From an uncultured Eubacteriales bacterium (GTDB taxonomy: Bacteria > Bacillota > Clostridia > Oscillospirales > CAG-272), in assembly GCA_934796165.1 (NCBI GenBank), contig CAKVOU010000013.1, positions 1 through 36,909 on the forward strand: a stretch of DNA of 36,909 nucleotides. The letters run 5' to 3'. Shown here one piece after another: positions 25,780 to 32,847 of this stretch. Position numbers and translations under genes: made by a program. Each line of letters starts with the position of its first letter. The stretch's first letter is position 1. The notes under the pieces were generated by a model. It ran no database searches, was not told the origin of the DNA, and saw only the letters and a program-made list of their open reading frames with translations.

Positions 25780-26562
25780 TCAAAAACGGAACAGGGACAA
25801 ATACCAGGTGAGAAGCGGCTCGGTCACGAACATGGCAACGACCGCGCCGAAAGCAAGGAACGGTCCGAAGGGATACTCAGTTCCCTTCTTGTCCTTCCCG
25901 ACGAGCTGCTTCGGCACGAGAATCACAGTACCGAGAACACTTGCGATGAGCACTGCCACAAGCACCGCCTTCCAGCCGAGAAAGCCGCCGAGAAACGCCA
26001 TCAGCATGACGTCCCCAAGCCCGAGGCCCTCCTTTTTGAGGATGAGCTTTGCAAGCAGATAAAACAGGAGGAAGGATCCGCCGCCGACCGCGATGCCGAT
26101 GAAGCGATCGGCAAGACTTCCGTTCGTTCCGGAGATCATTGCCATAACGGCAGGGATCGCAAGGAGGTAAACGAGGATATCCTCGATAAACATGGTTTCC
26201 AGATCAATGAAACCGATGCAGATGAGCAGGGACGACACGAGCATCGCCGCAATGGCATAAAGGATGCTGGTTTCCCAGAACCGCCACGCCGAAAGCAGCC
26301 ACAAAGCGGTATTGAGCAGTTCCACCGCCGTATAGCGGAAGCTGATATGTTCATGACATTTGCGGCACTTGCCGCCGAGGATGAGGTACGAGAGAACGGG
26401 AATGTTGTCGTACCACCGGAGGACGTAGCCGCAGGATGTGCAATGCGACGAGGGCTTGGCAAGGTTCATCCCGCGCGGCAGACGATAGATGACCACGTTG
26501 AGGAACGAACCGACGCACAGTCCGTAGATGCCGGACAGAATGTATACCCAGATCAAAGTCAT
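25780..26562 (-). CDS. pilD: PilD-type prepilin peptidase and N-methyltransferase
   Basis: The protein is up to 260 aa. It has the cytoplasmic zinc loop CTSCGYVLRWYDNIP ending in CRKC, followed by membrane helices. The catalytic aspartates are in FIDLETMFIED and GLGLGDVMLMAFLGG. It cleaves the leader of prepilins and methylates the new N-terminal Phe. The ATG at 26562 has AAAGGAG only 1 nt upstream, which is too close. A TTG two codons later (26556) has the ideal spacing of about 7 nt and is probably the real start. A 203-bp gap without a recognised gene separates it from pilC. Confidence 0.94.
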   Translation of the reverse strand: MTLIWVYILSGIYGLCVGSFLNVVIYRLPRGMNLAKPSSHCTSCGYVLRWYDNIPVLSYLILGGKCRKCHEHISFRYTAVELLNTALWLLSAWRFWETSILYAIAAMLVSSLLICIGFIDLETMFIEDILVYLLAIPAVMAMISGTNGSLADRFIGIAVGGGSFLLFYLLAKLILKKEGLGLGDVMLMAFLGGFLGWKAVLVAVLIASVLGTVILVPKQLVGKDKKGTEYPFGPFLAFGAVVAMFVTEPLLTWYLSLFRF

Positions 26563-26591
26563 TCTCCTTTATACTTGTTCGAACGGTGGCG

Positions 26592-26641
26592 CGCCCCGCC
26601 GTCGGATCCCCGCTCTGCGGGTGCCCGCCGACAGGCGGGGC
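26592..26641. repeat. 50-bp palindromic element, copy B (inverted relative to copy A)
   Basis: It matches the reverse complement of 20575-20624 at 49 of 50 bases. It lies between the PilX-like gene and pilD. No open reading frame uses it. Confidence 0.9.
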
Positions 26642-26692
26642 TTGCAGCTTACAGATGGCGGAGCCTCTCTGCGGGTTTATGGCTTTCGGGAC

Positions 26693-27148
26693 TTACGAAG
26701 CCCCGGTATCGCTCTCTGTCTCCGTATCGGGCGGCACCACGACGGTGGTATCCCACAAAAGAACTTCTCGCGTCGTCCCGCCCGTCTCGTTTGTTTCAGG
26801 CTTTACCGTCACCTGGAGCACGATCACGCCGCTGTCCGTCCCGTCGCTGTTCTTCCGTGTGACGGTCAGAAACTGTTCGGAATCATCCACGGTGGTTGCT
26901 ACGACACAGGCGTAGCCGTCATACGATTCTTTGAGTTTCCCCGCAACGAAATCGTTGCCGATTTTGCGGATCTGCCGTGCCGTCTTGTACTGCACCTCCA
27001 TGCGGTCGGTGGAGGAAGCGTCGAGCTGTACCATGAAAAGAATGGTGGAGGTCATGATCATCACCACGGCGATCGCAGCAAAGCATACCGCGAGAATCGC
27101 GCCCTTATGGCGGCGCGCCGTCATCCGATGCAAACGATTGTGTGCCAT
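26693..27148 (-). CDS. PilX-like membrane-anchored pilus accessory protein
   Basis: The protein is 151 aa. A basic N-terminus (about 15 residues) precedes one membrane helix, GAILAVCFAAIAVVMIMTSTI. The following region is hydrophilic and probably external, with a Thr/Glu/Pro-rich end. The G before the helix and the position among pilins suggest a PilX/PilV-type minor component, but the usual Glu5 is absent, so cleavage by PilD is uncertain. AGGAGG is 6 nt before the ATG. No closer family was recognised. Confidence 0.55.
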   Translation of the reverse strand: MAHNRLHRMTARRHKGAILAVCFAAIAVVMIMTSTILFMVQLDASSTDRMEVQYKTARQIRKIGNDFVAGKLKESYDGYACVVATTVDDSEQFLTVTRKNSDGTDSGVIVLQVTVKPETNETGGTTREVLLWDTTVVVPPDTETESDTGAS

Positions 27149-27203
27149 ACGTTTCCTCCTTTCCCGTGATGTTTTGAGTGCCGTTCATTCCGGCACGCCG
27201 GGA

Positions 27204-27782
27204 TTACCGCAGTACGGACGTGCTGTAAAACTTTTCGCCATTGCGGTATGCGTCAATGTACAGAGTACCCTCCATAACGGAGGCGCTCAGATTCCATGCG
27301 GCGCTGCTGTCCCCGTCTTCAACCACTTCCCCGTCCTGCGTGAAATAGATTACCACGCTCGGCTGTTCATCAGTCAGGTTCGGGAAGTTCAGCCCGGGAT
27401 AAAGCAGCTTCACCCCGGCGGTGAAATTTTTGCTTTCATAGCAAAGCACGAGATTTTCTGCCTCGCGGATCGCGCACTGCTCGATATGATCCTGTCTAAT
27501 CGTGCGGTAAGACACCTGCACCGTCGTCACCACCGCGGCGGTGACAAGCAAAACAAGCGCCATGGAGACCACCATTTCCACAAGGGTAAATCCGCGCTTC
27601 CTCCGGCTCCGCACACGGCGGGATACTTTGCCCGCACGGGTCGCATCGACGGCAACTGAAGTCAAGCCGGACTCCTCCCGGCAAACCGCACGGAATCCCG
27701 CAACGCCCTCCGCGCCGCGGAGGCTTTCCGCACTCTGCGAACGGCGCAGGCGGATATTCTGATTTTCTCCCCGTTTCATCAT
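27204..27782 (-). CDS. pseudopilin with class III signal (start uncertain)
   Basis: The mature part begins after Gly at FTLVEMVVSMALVLLVTAAVV and continues for about 128 residues. The ATG at 27782 overlaps the upstream stop as ATGA, which suggests coupling, but it would give a 64-residue leader, far longer than usual. A TTG at 27665 lies 8 nt after GGGAGGAG and would give a typical 25-residue leader and a 153-aa protein. The TTG start seems the more sensible one; both are possible. The protein is likely a minor pilin initiating or capping fibres. Confidence 0.82.
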   Translation of the reverse strand: MMKRGENQNIRLRRSQSAESLRGAEGVAGFRAVCREESGLTSVAVDATRAGKVSRRVRSRRKRGFTLVEMVVSMALVLLVTAAVVTTVQVSYRTIRQDHIEQCAIREAENLVLCYESKNFTAGVKLLYPGLNFPNLTDEQPSVVIYFTQDGEVVEDGDSSAAWNLSASVMEGTLYIDAYRNGEKFYSTSVLR

Positions 27783-29035
27783 AGCTGGAACACCGGCATT
27801 TTCCCGGAACCGAGGTTCAAGGCGCCACCCGTGGGCAGGTCGTCAAAGCCCGATCCGATATTTTTGAGGTGCGACCACTTCATCGCGGGGTTGGCTTTGT
27901 TCATCTCCTCCGCAAGGAACGCATAGCGCTGCGGCATGGAGAGGAACACTGCCTCCGGATGCGGGTAATACTCCGTCAGCGCCATATCGCGCGCGAGGAG
28001 CAGAATCCGCTTTTCAAAGAGGCGGAAGTTCTCCGTGACAAAGCCCTCCGGCGTGGTCGGCACTTCCCTTTGCATGAATTTCGGCAACTGGCGCACAAGC
28101 GACTTGCGCAGAGTCTTGATGGACGGGAGCTGGGTCTGCCCCGGCTTATCCTCTCCGTCCTCCTCATCGTCAAACTCGTCGTTCTCCGACGCATCCGCAG
28201 GGGGCTGTTCCTCGCCGGCGCGGGTCAGGTCGGGAAGCTCGGGGTTCTCCGGAATCTCGTCCTCGTCGGAAAGCACCGAATCGTCGATCTTCGCTTCCTC
28301 CAGGTTGATCGCCATGGTCAGCTTGGTGGACTTCGCGCGCTCGCGCGCGTTAATAACAAGAAGCTCCGCCGAATCGTGCTGATAGAGCATCCGCTCCGAC
28401 ATCACACGCACATCCGACAGCGCTTCCACGCCAAAAGGTATTTCCATGCCGCCGATCAGGGTCTCCTTCCCGTAAGCGGCAAGATAGCTGTATTTTTCCT
28501 CCATGTCCAGCACGAAGCACGGGGCTTTTCTCACCCCGGAATTGAGCTTTGCCGCGCCCTCGAGGACCGCCGCACCGAACGGCAAAAAACGATCAACGGT
28601 GACATTGATCTTTTGAAAACTATTCTTAATCCCCTCAAGAACCTGCTTTTGCGCGAACACCACGCGTGAGGTCACGCTTGACTTCCCCGTATACAGATCG
28701 GACGTGAGGAACGTCAGAGCGTCAAAGTTCTTGTACATGGAGCGCAGCTCGGTTTTGAACGACTCAGCCTTGACCTTTTTGATTGCAGGGAGCGTCACAA
28801 AATCCACGCCGTAGAGGTTATGCGGCAGGATGAACACCGCGGAAACCGGCGTCTGATACTTTCCGGTGCCCGCGACAGCGTGTTCCAGCGCACTGCCGAT
28901 CTCCCCGCGCGCGAGCATGGAAACATCCACCGGCAGATCTCTGACCTGTCCGGCGCACTGAATCCTGCATAAAGCCTTTTCGGGCAGCAGCCTGATTACA
29001 GCCGCTGCCCGTGAAGATCCACCGAATACCGCCAT
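27779..29035 (-). CDS. PilM-like actin-fold pilus assembly protein
   Basis: The protein is 418 aa. Features resembling PilM/FtsA-like proteins are a segment like PilM's substrate-contact strand (VFILPHNLYGVDFVTLPAIKK near 90) and CFVLDMEEKYSYLAAYGKE followed by GGMEIPFGVEAL near 180. A long acidic stretch (about 245-310, with runs of Asp/Glu) interrupts the C-terminal half. The classical first phosphate-binding loop is not clear. PilM normally forms a cytoplasmic ring linking PilN/PilO to the motor; no PilN or PilO was recognised here. Its ATG overlaps the preceding stop as TAATG, so it is coupled to the zinc-ribbon gene. The assignment is partly by position. Confidence 0.55.
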   Translation of the reverse strand: MAVFGGSSRAAAVIRLLPEKALCRIQCAGQVRDLPVDVSMLARGEIGSALEHAVAGTGKYQTPVSAVFILPHNLYGVDFVTLPAIKKVKAESFKTELRSMYKNFDALTFLTSDLYTGKSSVTSRVVFAQKQVLEGIKNSFQKINVTVDRFLPFGAAVLEGAAKLNSGVRKAPCFVLDMEEKYSYLAAYGKETLIGGMEIPFGVEALSDVRVMSERMLYQHDSAELLVINARERAKSTKLTMAINLEEAKIDDSVLSDEDEIPENPELPDLTRAGEEQPPADASENDEFDDEEDGEDKPGQTQLPSIKTLRKSLVRQLPKFMQREVPTTPEGFVTENFRLFEKRILLLARDMALTEYYPHPEAVFLSMPQRYAFLAEEMNKANPAMKWSHLKNIGSGFDDLPTGGALNLGSGKMPVFQL

Positions 29036-29229
29036 TATTTCGCGGATGCCTTAGCGGGCTTCTTCGGTGTCTGCTTGTTTCCTGCTTCGGGGGCTGCCTG
29101 CTTCTTCAGGCACTCCTCGCAGATGTACCCTTTCCCGAAAACATGCTTGCCGGGGGTTTTTCTGAAGCTCTTGATCTGCATATCCTTGTTACACTTCATG
29201 CATTTGACAACCTTGATCCAAGCACCCAT
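29035..29229 (-). CDS. small zinc-ribbon protein in the pilus locus
   Basis: The protein is 64 aa. The start at 29229 has GGAGG 9 nt upstream. It carries CMKC (10-13) and CEEC near residue 40, a four-cysteine ribbon, then a Lys/Ala/Pro-rich tail. The open frame continues upstream through a 13-bp tandem repeat, but that period is not a multiple of three, so the extension is not real coding. It shares a TAATG junction with the PilM-like gene. No family was identified. Because PilT in this locus also has an added four-cysteine module, the two may be related in function; that is inference. Confidence 0.65.
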   Translation of the reverse strand: MGAWIKVVKCMKCNKDMQIKSFRKTPGKHVFGKGYICEECLKKQAAPEAGNKQTPKKPAKASAK

Positions 29230-29338
29230 TGTGTGGTACCTCCGATATGAATAGTATTGTTTTGTGTCTTTTGAACGCGCGAACAGCCCTGACACACGGT
29301 CAGACCTGTTTGCAGATTCAAAAGAAGAGAGCAAATTC

Positions 29339-29455
29339 TTTGCGCGGCATCTTTGCGCGGCATTTTTGCGCAACATTTTTGCACGGCATCTTTGCGCGGC
29401 ATTTTTGCACGGCATTTTTGCGCGGCATCTTTGCGCGGCATCTTTGCGCGGCAAC
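29339..29455. repeat. 13-bp tandem repeat, 9 copies
   Basis: The unit is TTTGCGCGGCATC with small changes (T for C at position 13, A for G at position 6, one copy with AACAT). All nine units are in phase without gaps. It lies about 110 bp upstream of the zinc-ribbon gene inside the pilus transcription unit. It has no spacers, so it is not a CRISPR array. Confidence 0.95.
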
Positions 29456-29728
29456 CGCCGCATAACGCCCATCACATGGCAACCATCAAATGACAACCTT
29501 CGCCCGTTTTCCCGGCGCACCGTCATTTTTCGCGCTAAACGGCACAGCTTCGGGATGTCTTGCCGGTGCGTAAAATCCGGCTGACGCCCGTTATTTTTGT
29601 TTGCCGCTTGAAATCAGCCACCCGAGCGCACATATCGCTTGCCGTGACCGTTGTTCCCCACTCATCGCCGTTCGTCAGAGGGCATACCGCCCGCCAACAT
29701 TCGCCGCCCGTGAAAGTCCCAAGCTCCG
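29456..29728. other. non-coding gap between the tandem repeat and the minor pilin
   Basis: This gap shows no recognised gene. The minus-strand frame 29535-29813 overlaps the end of the minor pilin gene and has no convincing start. Confidence 0.4.
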
Positions 29729-30223
29729 TCAGACAGCCGCGTTGGCGCTGTGCTTGAGAAGCAGAAAGGTATAGGTGCGGGTCTTTTCGTCCACCTGATA
29801 GGTAATGGTACACCTGACCAGTCCGGGGTCCGCGCCCTCGTCGGTGCTTTTGGAAAAGGTCACATCCGAGAGATGCGGGAAAGAGAGTGCTTCCCCGGTC
29901 CCGTCGGGTTTTCCGAGCGTCAGCTGTTTTGTATCCTTATTAAAGGTGGCGGAGAAGGGTTTCTCGCCGGCAATCTGAAAGGACAGCATGGTCCCATCCT
30001 CGCTCGTCTTCGGTTCGGAAGCCGTGCTGTTGTCGAACCCGGAGAACCACGCGCCGAGGCGGGCTTCGAAGAGAGCGACCTCATTTTTTGCCTCCAGTTC
30101 CGCCGAACGCGCGCGCGAATAGCCGGAAATGGAGAGCACCATGGCGGTAATTGCAAGAAGGACGACCGACGAGAGCGCAATGACAATCACAAGCTCAGCC
30201 AGTGTAAAGCCATGTCGTTTCAT
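29729..30223 (-). CDS. minor type IV pilin
   Basis: The protein is 164 aa. The leader is short (MKRHG) and the mature N-terminus is FTLAELVIVIALSSVVLLAITAMVL, with Glu5 present. The globular part (about 120 residues) contains one cysteine and short Ser/Thr-rich loops. It begins 40 bp after the major pilin stop and shares its orientation. Short leader, length and position suggest a minor pilin. Confidence 0.88.
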   Translation of the reverse strand: MKRHGFTLAELVIVIALSSVVLLAITAMVLSISGYSRARSAELEAKNEVALFEARLGAWFSGFDNSTASEPKTSEDGTMLSFQIAGEKPFSATFNKDTKQLTLGKPDGTGEALSFPHLSDVTFSKSTDEGADPGLVRCTITYQVDEKTRTYTFLLLKHSANAAV

Positions 30224-30263
30224 TGGTCGTCCCCCTATGAATTGGGTTATGTTTTAGGTTGGA

Positions 30264-30620
30264 TTAGGGTTGTTCAGAACCGCCGCTCTGAGCAGTGTCC
30301 GTTTTCCAAGCAGCTGCGGTACCAGTTTTAGCTGCTTCGCCAGACTGCTTTACAACACCATCAGTGCCACACTTGAAAGTGTAGAACTTACCGCCCTTTT
30401 TAATAACAGTAGTCGCAGGGGTGGGAAGAACTCCGTTAACAGTATTATCCGCGAGGAAAACGTCAAACGAAGACTTAGCTTCCTGCAGAGCAGCAGACTG
30501 GTTAGCCTTTTCGATGACAGTGGTGAACGTAGGAATAGCAACTGCTGCGAGGATTGCGATGACTGCAATGACGATGACCAGCTCTACGATGGTAAAGCCT
30601 TTCTTCTTCGTGTTCTTCAT
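30264..30620 (-). CDS. pilA: type IV pilin, probable major subunit
   Basis: The protein is 118 aa. The leader MKNTKKKG precedes FTIVELVIVIAVIAILAAVAIP, a textbook class III signal with Glu5. The globular domain is small (about 70 residues) with one cysteine and a Gly/Thr/Lys-rich end. AGGAGG is 11 nt before the ATG. It is the first gene of the locus and lies directly behind a perfect promoter. Its codon use is more biased than that of its neighbours, which fits a highly made subunit. PilD would process it and PilB would polymerise it. Confidence 0.92.
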   Translation of the reverse strand: MKNTKKKGFTIVELVIVIAVIAILAAVAIPTFTTVIEKANQSAALQEAKSSFDVFLADNTVNGVLPTPATTVIKKGGKFYTFKCGTDGVVKQSGEAAKTGTAAAWKTDTAQSGGSEQP

Positions 30621-30762
30621 TTTTGAAAGAACCTCCTAAAATGTTTTTTATTCAATCGCCCCGAAGAGCGGTCAAACCAATCGGATTGTCCTGCGGCTGT
30701 GCAGGCTCCGGCGGGGATCCTGCCGCCCGTGTCCGGCACCTTTTGACCCTTGGACTGTGACA

Positions 30763-30791
30763 ATTATAGCATCATTTGCCCGTGTTGTCAA
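30763..30791 (-). promoter_or_regulatory. main pilus promoter
   Basis: The minus strand shows a perfect TTGACA, a 17-nt spacer and a perfect TATAAT. The leader to the pilA ATG is about 135 nt. Confidence 0.85.
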
Positions 30792-30802
30792 CCCAAATCT
30801 GC

Positions 30803-30908
30803 AAAAAAGTGGGCTATTTATAGCCGATTGTGTAATTTTGGGCGGGAACGAGGGGCTGTTTTGCCTGATATTTCAAGGGTTTCCGGCTCTGACAGCCGGG
30901 TTTTCAGT
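30803..30908 (-). ncRNA. candidate orphan small RNA (about 105 nt)
   Basis: A perfect promoter at 30915-30943 is followed by an internal hairpin (CCGGCT / AGCCGG) and then a terminator at 30803-30825 (GGCTAT / ATAGCC plus T6). No frame with a ribosome binding site lies between. It was not matched to a known RNA family by eye. It could instead be an attenuated leader of the pilus locus. Confidence 0.5.
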
Positions 30909-30914
30909 GTTATT

Positions 30915-30943
30915 ATTATATCATAGTCCCGGATGTCTGTCAA
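30915..30943 (-). promoter_or_regulatory. upstream promoter for the candidate small RNA
   Basis: The minus strand shows TTGACA, a 17-nt spacer and TATAAT, all perfect. Confidence 0.85.
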
Positions 30944-31037
30944 CGGAAAATAATAGTAGGTTCTTACAAATTCATGCAAGATTTTCGGTATAATGTGCAC
31001 AAAGTCTGTACGAAAAAACATATATTCCGGAGGGGAA

Positions 31038-31123
31038 GCGGGCGGGCGGCGGGCGGCGGAAGTCGCCCACGTGCCGGCGGAGGTGGCACGGGGGTGGCGG
31101 AAGTCGCCCGCCGCCCCGCCCGC
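31038..31123. repeat. GC-rich palindromic element with internal repeats
   Basis: The outer arms (31038-31056 and 31105-31123) are nearly perfect inverted copies of GCGGGCGGGCGGCGGGCG. Inside, GTGCC and GGCAC form a second stem. The 14-mer GGCGGAAGTCGCCC occurs twice in it (31055-31068 and 31096-31109) and once at 20708-20721. No gene uses it. Confidence 0.75.
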
Positions 31124-31160
31124 GCGCGACGCGAAAGAACCTGACAAAAAACAATTTCTA

Positions 31161-31189
31161 TTGACAATATGAACATTTTGTAATATAAT
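31161..31189 (+). promoter_or_regulatory. promoter of the zinc-ribbon membrane protein gene
   Basis: TTGACA, a 17-nt spacer and TATAAT are all perfect. The leader begins with a hairpin (CGTTCCG / CGGAACG, 31194-31218) and ends in AAAGGAG before the ATG. Confidence 0.88.
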
Positions 31190-31256
31190 ACAAACGTTCC
31201 GTGAATTGCGCGGAACGAGCGTTTCAAGTCTATATGAAAAGATAAAGGAGACTCCT

Positions 31257-32333
31257 ATGATTTGTCCGTTTTGTCACAATGAAATCGCCGACACTTCCCT
31301 GGTCTGCCCGTTCTGCGATGAGAATGTCGCAGTCCGTGCCGAACGGGAAAAGTGCGACGCAATCAGCAAGGGCTGGAAAAATGTTCTGGGCGCCACCCTG
31401 CACAAGCCGCTGTTCTTAGTCGGACTGATTCTGATGGCGATCATCAATGTCGCACTGTTCATGAACATCGTGAGCGACATCCGCACTCCGTTCGCCATGA
31501 TCATTGACTGCATCCCGTTCGTGTTTGCAGTGCTGACGCTTGTCTCGATGATCCAGGTCTACGCTAAGAAGGACGCACCGGAAAGAAACGACATGAAGTT
31601 CCTTTCCATGTATATGCTCTGGCAGTACATCGGCGGGATTATCAGCACGGTGCTTGCCTCCTTCGTTTCCGTTGCGTTGCTGTTCGTCGGCTTTGCGAGC
31701 AAGGTCATCGTCGAAAACTTTGATGAATTTGCCGAGGAAGCAATGAAAGCAGTCGGCGAAGAATATGCGCAGGAAATGCAGCAGGTTCTGGATGCCATGC
31801 GTAACTTCAAGGAGCTTGGCTCCACGGCGATTCTCATCATCTGTGTTCTCAGTGCCGCCATCACGATGTTCCTTGTCATCAACTTTATGCTGACCTTTGC
31901 AAGAGCAAACAAGTTCTACAAGAAGGTCATTGCGAGTGTTGATGCAAATGTCGGGCAGGCGACCATCAAAGCGCCCGTCAAGAGAATGTACATTTTCGGT
32001 GTTCTGATCGTACTCGGCGGAATCGGCAGTGTTTCGATCACCAACTTCGCGGGCGCAGCAACCGTTGCACTCGGCGGCTACCTGTTTGTAAGCGGACTTC
32101 TGTTCAACAGTATCGTAAACGCATACAACGCGCAGGTTGCGGCATACAACGACGCGCTCGGAGCGCTGACCGGTACTGAAAACATGACAAGCGCCTTCCG
32201 TGCGCAAGTCAGAATGGAGCACGCCGAAGCGGAAAAGCACAAGACAGAACAGGCATCCGCAGAGGCAGAGACCCCGGCATCCACGGAACCGACCGCAAAT
32301 GCGGAAGCCGGCACAGACGACAAAAATCCCTGA
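31257..32333 (+). CDS. zinc-ribbon polytopic membrane protein of unknown function
   Basis: The protein has 358 aa from the ATG at 31257, with AAAGGAG 6 nt upstream. Residues 1-20 are a zinc ribbon (CPFC, then CPFC 13 residues later). Five or six membrane helices follow, including VGLILMAIINVALFMNIV, FVSVALLFVGF, ILIICVLSAAITMFLVI and a long Gly-rich pair near 265-300. The C-terminal 50 residues are hydrophilic and rich in Ala, Glu and Thr. Zinc ribbons at the start of membrane proteins are common in Bacillota but this one was not assigned to a named family. It is a single-gene unit with its own promoter and terminator. Confidence 0.75.
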   Translation: MICPFCHNEIADTSLVCPFCDENVAVRAEREKCDAISKGWKNVLGATLHKPLFLVGLILMAIINVALFMNIVSDIRTPFAMIIDCIPFVFAVLTLVSMIQVYAKKDAPERNDMKFLSMYMLWQYIGGIISTVLASFVSVALLFVGFASKVIVENFDEFAEEAMKAVGEEYAQEMQQVLDAMRNFKELGSTAILIICVLSAAITMFLVINFMLTFARANKFYKKVIASVDANVGQATIKAPVKRMYIFGVLIVLGGIGSVSITNFAGAATVALGGYLFVSGLLFNSIVNAYNAQVAAYNDALGALTGTENMTSAFRAQVRMEHAEAEKHKTEQASAEAETPASTEPTANAEAGTDDKNP

Positions 32334-32353
32334 TTCCGTCAATTGATACATAC

Positions 32354-32401
32354 AACCACCCCGCGGGACGCGCCAAGGCGCGTCCCGCGGGGTGTTTGGT
32401 T
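32354..32401 (+). terminator. terminator of the zinc-ribbon membrane protein gene
   Basis: A long perfect stem (CCCCGCGGGACGCGCC / GGCGCGTCCCGCGGGG, 2-nt loop) is followed by TGTTTGGTT. The U-run is weak but the stem is very stable. Confidence 0.75.
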
Positions 32402-32433
32402 ACTTCCATTTGCCGGGGCTTCCCATCGTGGGA

Positions 32434-32471
32434 TAAAAAACGCCGAAACCGGGATTTCACCCGATTTCGGC
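32434..32471 (-). terminator. tRNA-Ala terminator
   Basis: A 12-bp stem with one mismatch (GCCGAAATCGGG / CCCGGTTTCGGC) is followed on the minus strand by GTTTTTT. Confidence 0.9.
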
Positions 32472-32488
32472 TGCCCGGCCGTCCGGGC

Positions 32489-32564
32489 TGGTGGACCTGG
32501 TGGGGATCGAACCCATGACCTCTGCGTTGCGAACGCAGCGCTCTCCCAGCTGAGCTACAAGCCC
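32489..32564 (-). tRNA. tRNA-Ala, anticodon CGC
   Basis: A complete cloverleaf is visible. The acceptor stem is GGGCTTG with CAGGTCC, allowing G-U pairs. The D arm is GCTCAGCTGGGAGAGC, the anticodon stem CTGCG/CGCAG with loop TTCGCAA, and the T arm GGTTCGATCCC. The discriminator is A and CCA is encoded. The promoter and terminator are clear, so it is a single transcript. Confidence 0.95.
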
Positions 32565-32613
32565 ATCCAAATGGATCCGGCAGGGCTTTCATTCTGCCAT
32601 AATCCTTGATTTT

Positions 32614-32642
32614 ATTGTATCACGTTTCTTTGCCGATTGCAA
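32614..32642 (-). promoter_or_regulatory. tRNA-Ala promoter
   Basis: The minus strand shows TTGCAA, a 17-nt spacer and TACAAT, about 50 bp before the tRNA. Confidence 0.65.
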
Positions 32643-32765
32643 GTGTTTTTTGCAATTTCCGTTGTGGTTGTCCGTTGCCACAGAAAAGCAGCAGACGGCG
32701 GAAGTGCCGACAGGGGAAACCTCTCGCATCAAACAAACCATACCGGCACATTTCCCGCTTTTTGC

Positions 32766-32794
32766 TTGACAAACGCCGCTTTCTTGTGTATGAT
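32766..32794 (+). promoter_or_regulatory. promoter of the GH29-like gene
   Basis: TTGACA, a 17-nt spacer and TATGAT lie about 54 bp before the ATG. Confidence 0.8.
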
Positions 32795-32847
32795 AAAACC
32801 GTTAGCCGGGAGATTTCCATCCCGAATTCACAGACAGGAGAGCCTCT

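Noticed and set aside
29339..29455. Possible CRISPR array
   Set aside because: The 13-bp units are directly adjacent with no spacers, and no cas genes are seen.
29230..29526. N-terminal extension of the zinc-ribbon protein
   Set aside because: The frame runs through a 13-bp repeat, which would change reading frame with each unit; a good ribosome binding site exists at the short start.
29535..29813. Minus-strand frame of 92 aa
   Set aside because: It overlaps the end of the minor pilin and has no convincing start.
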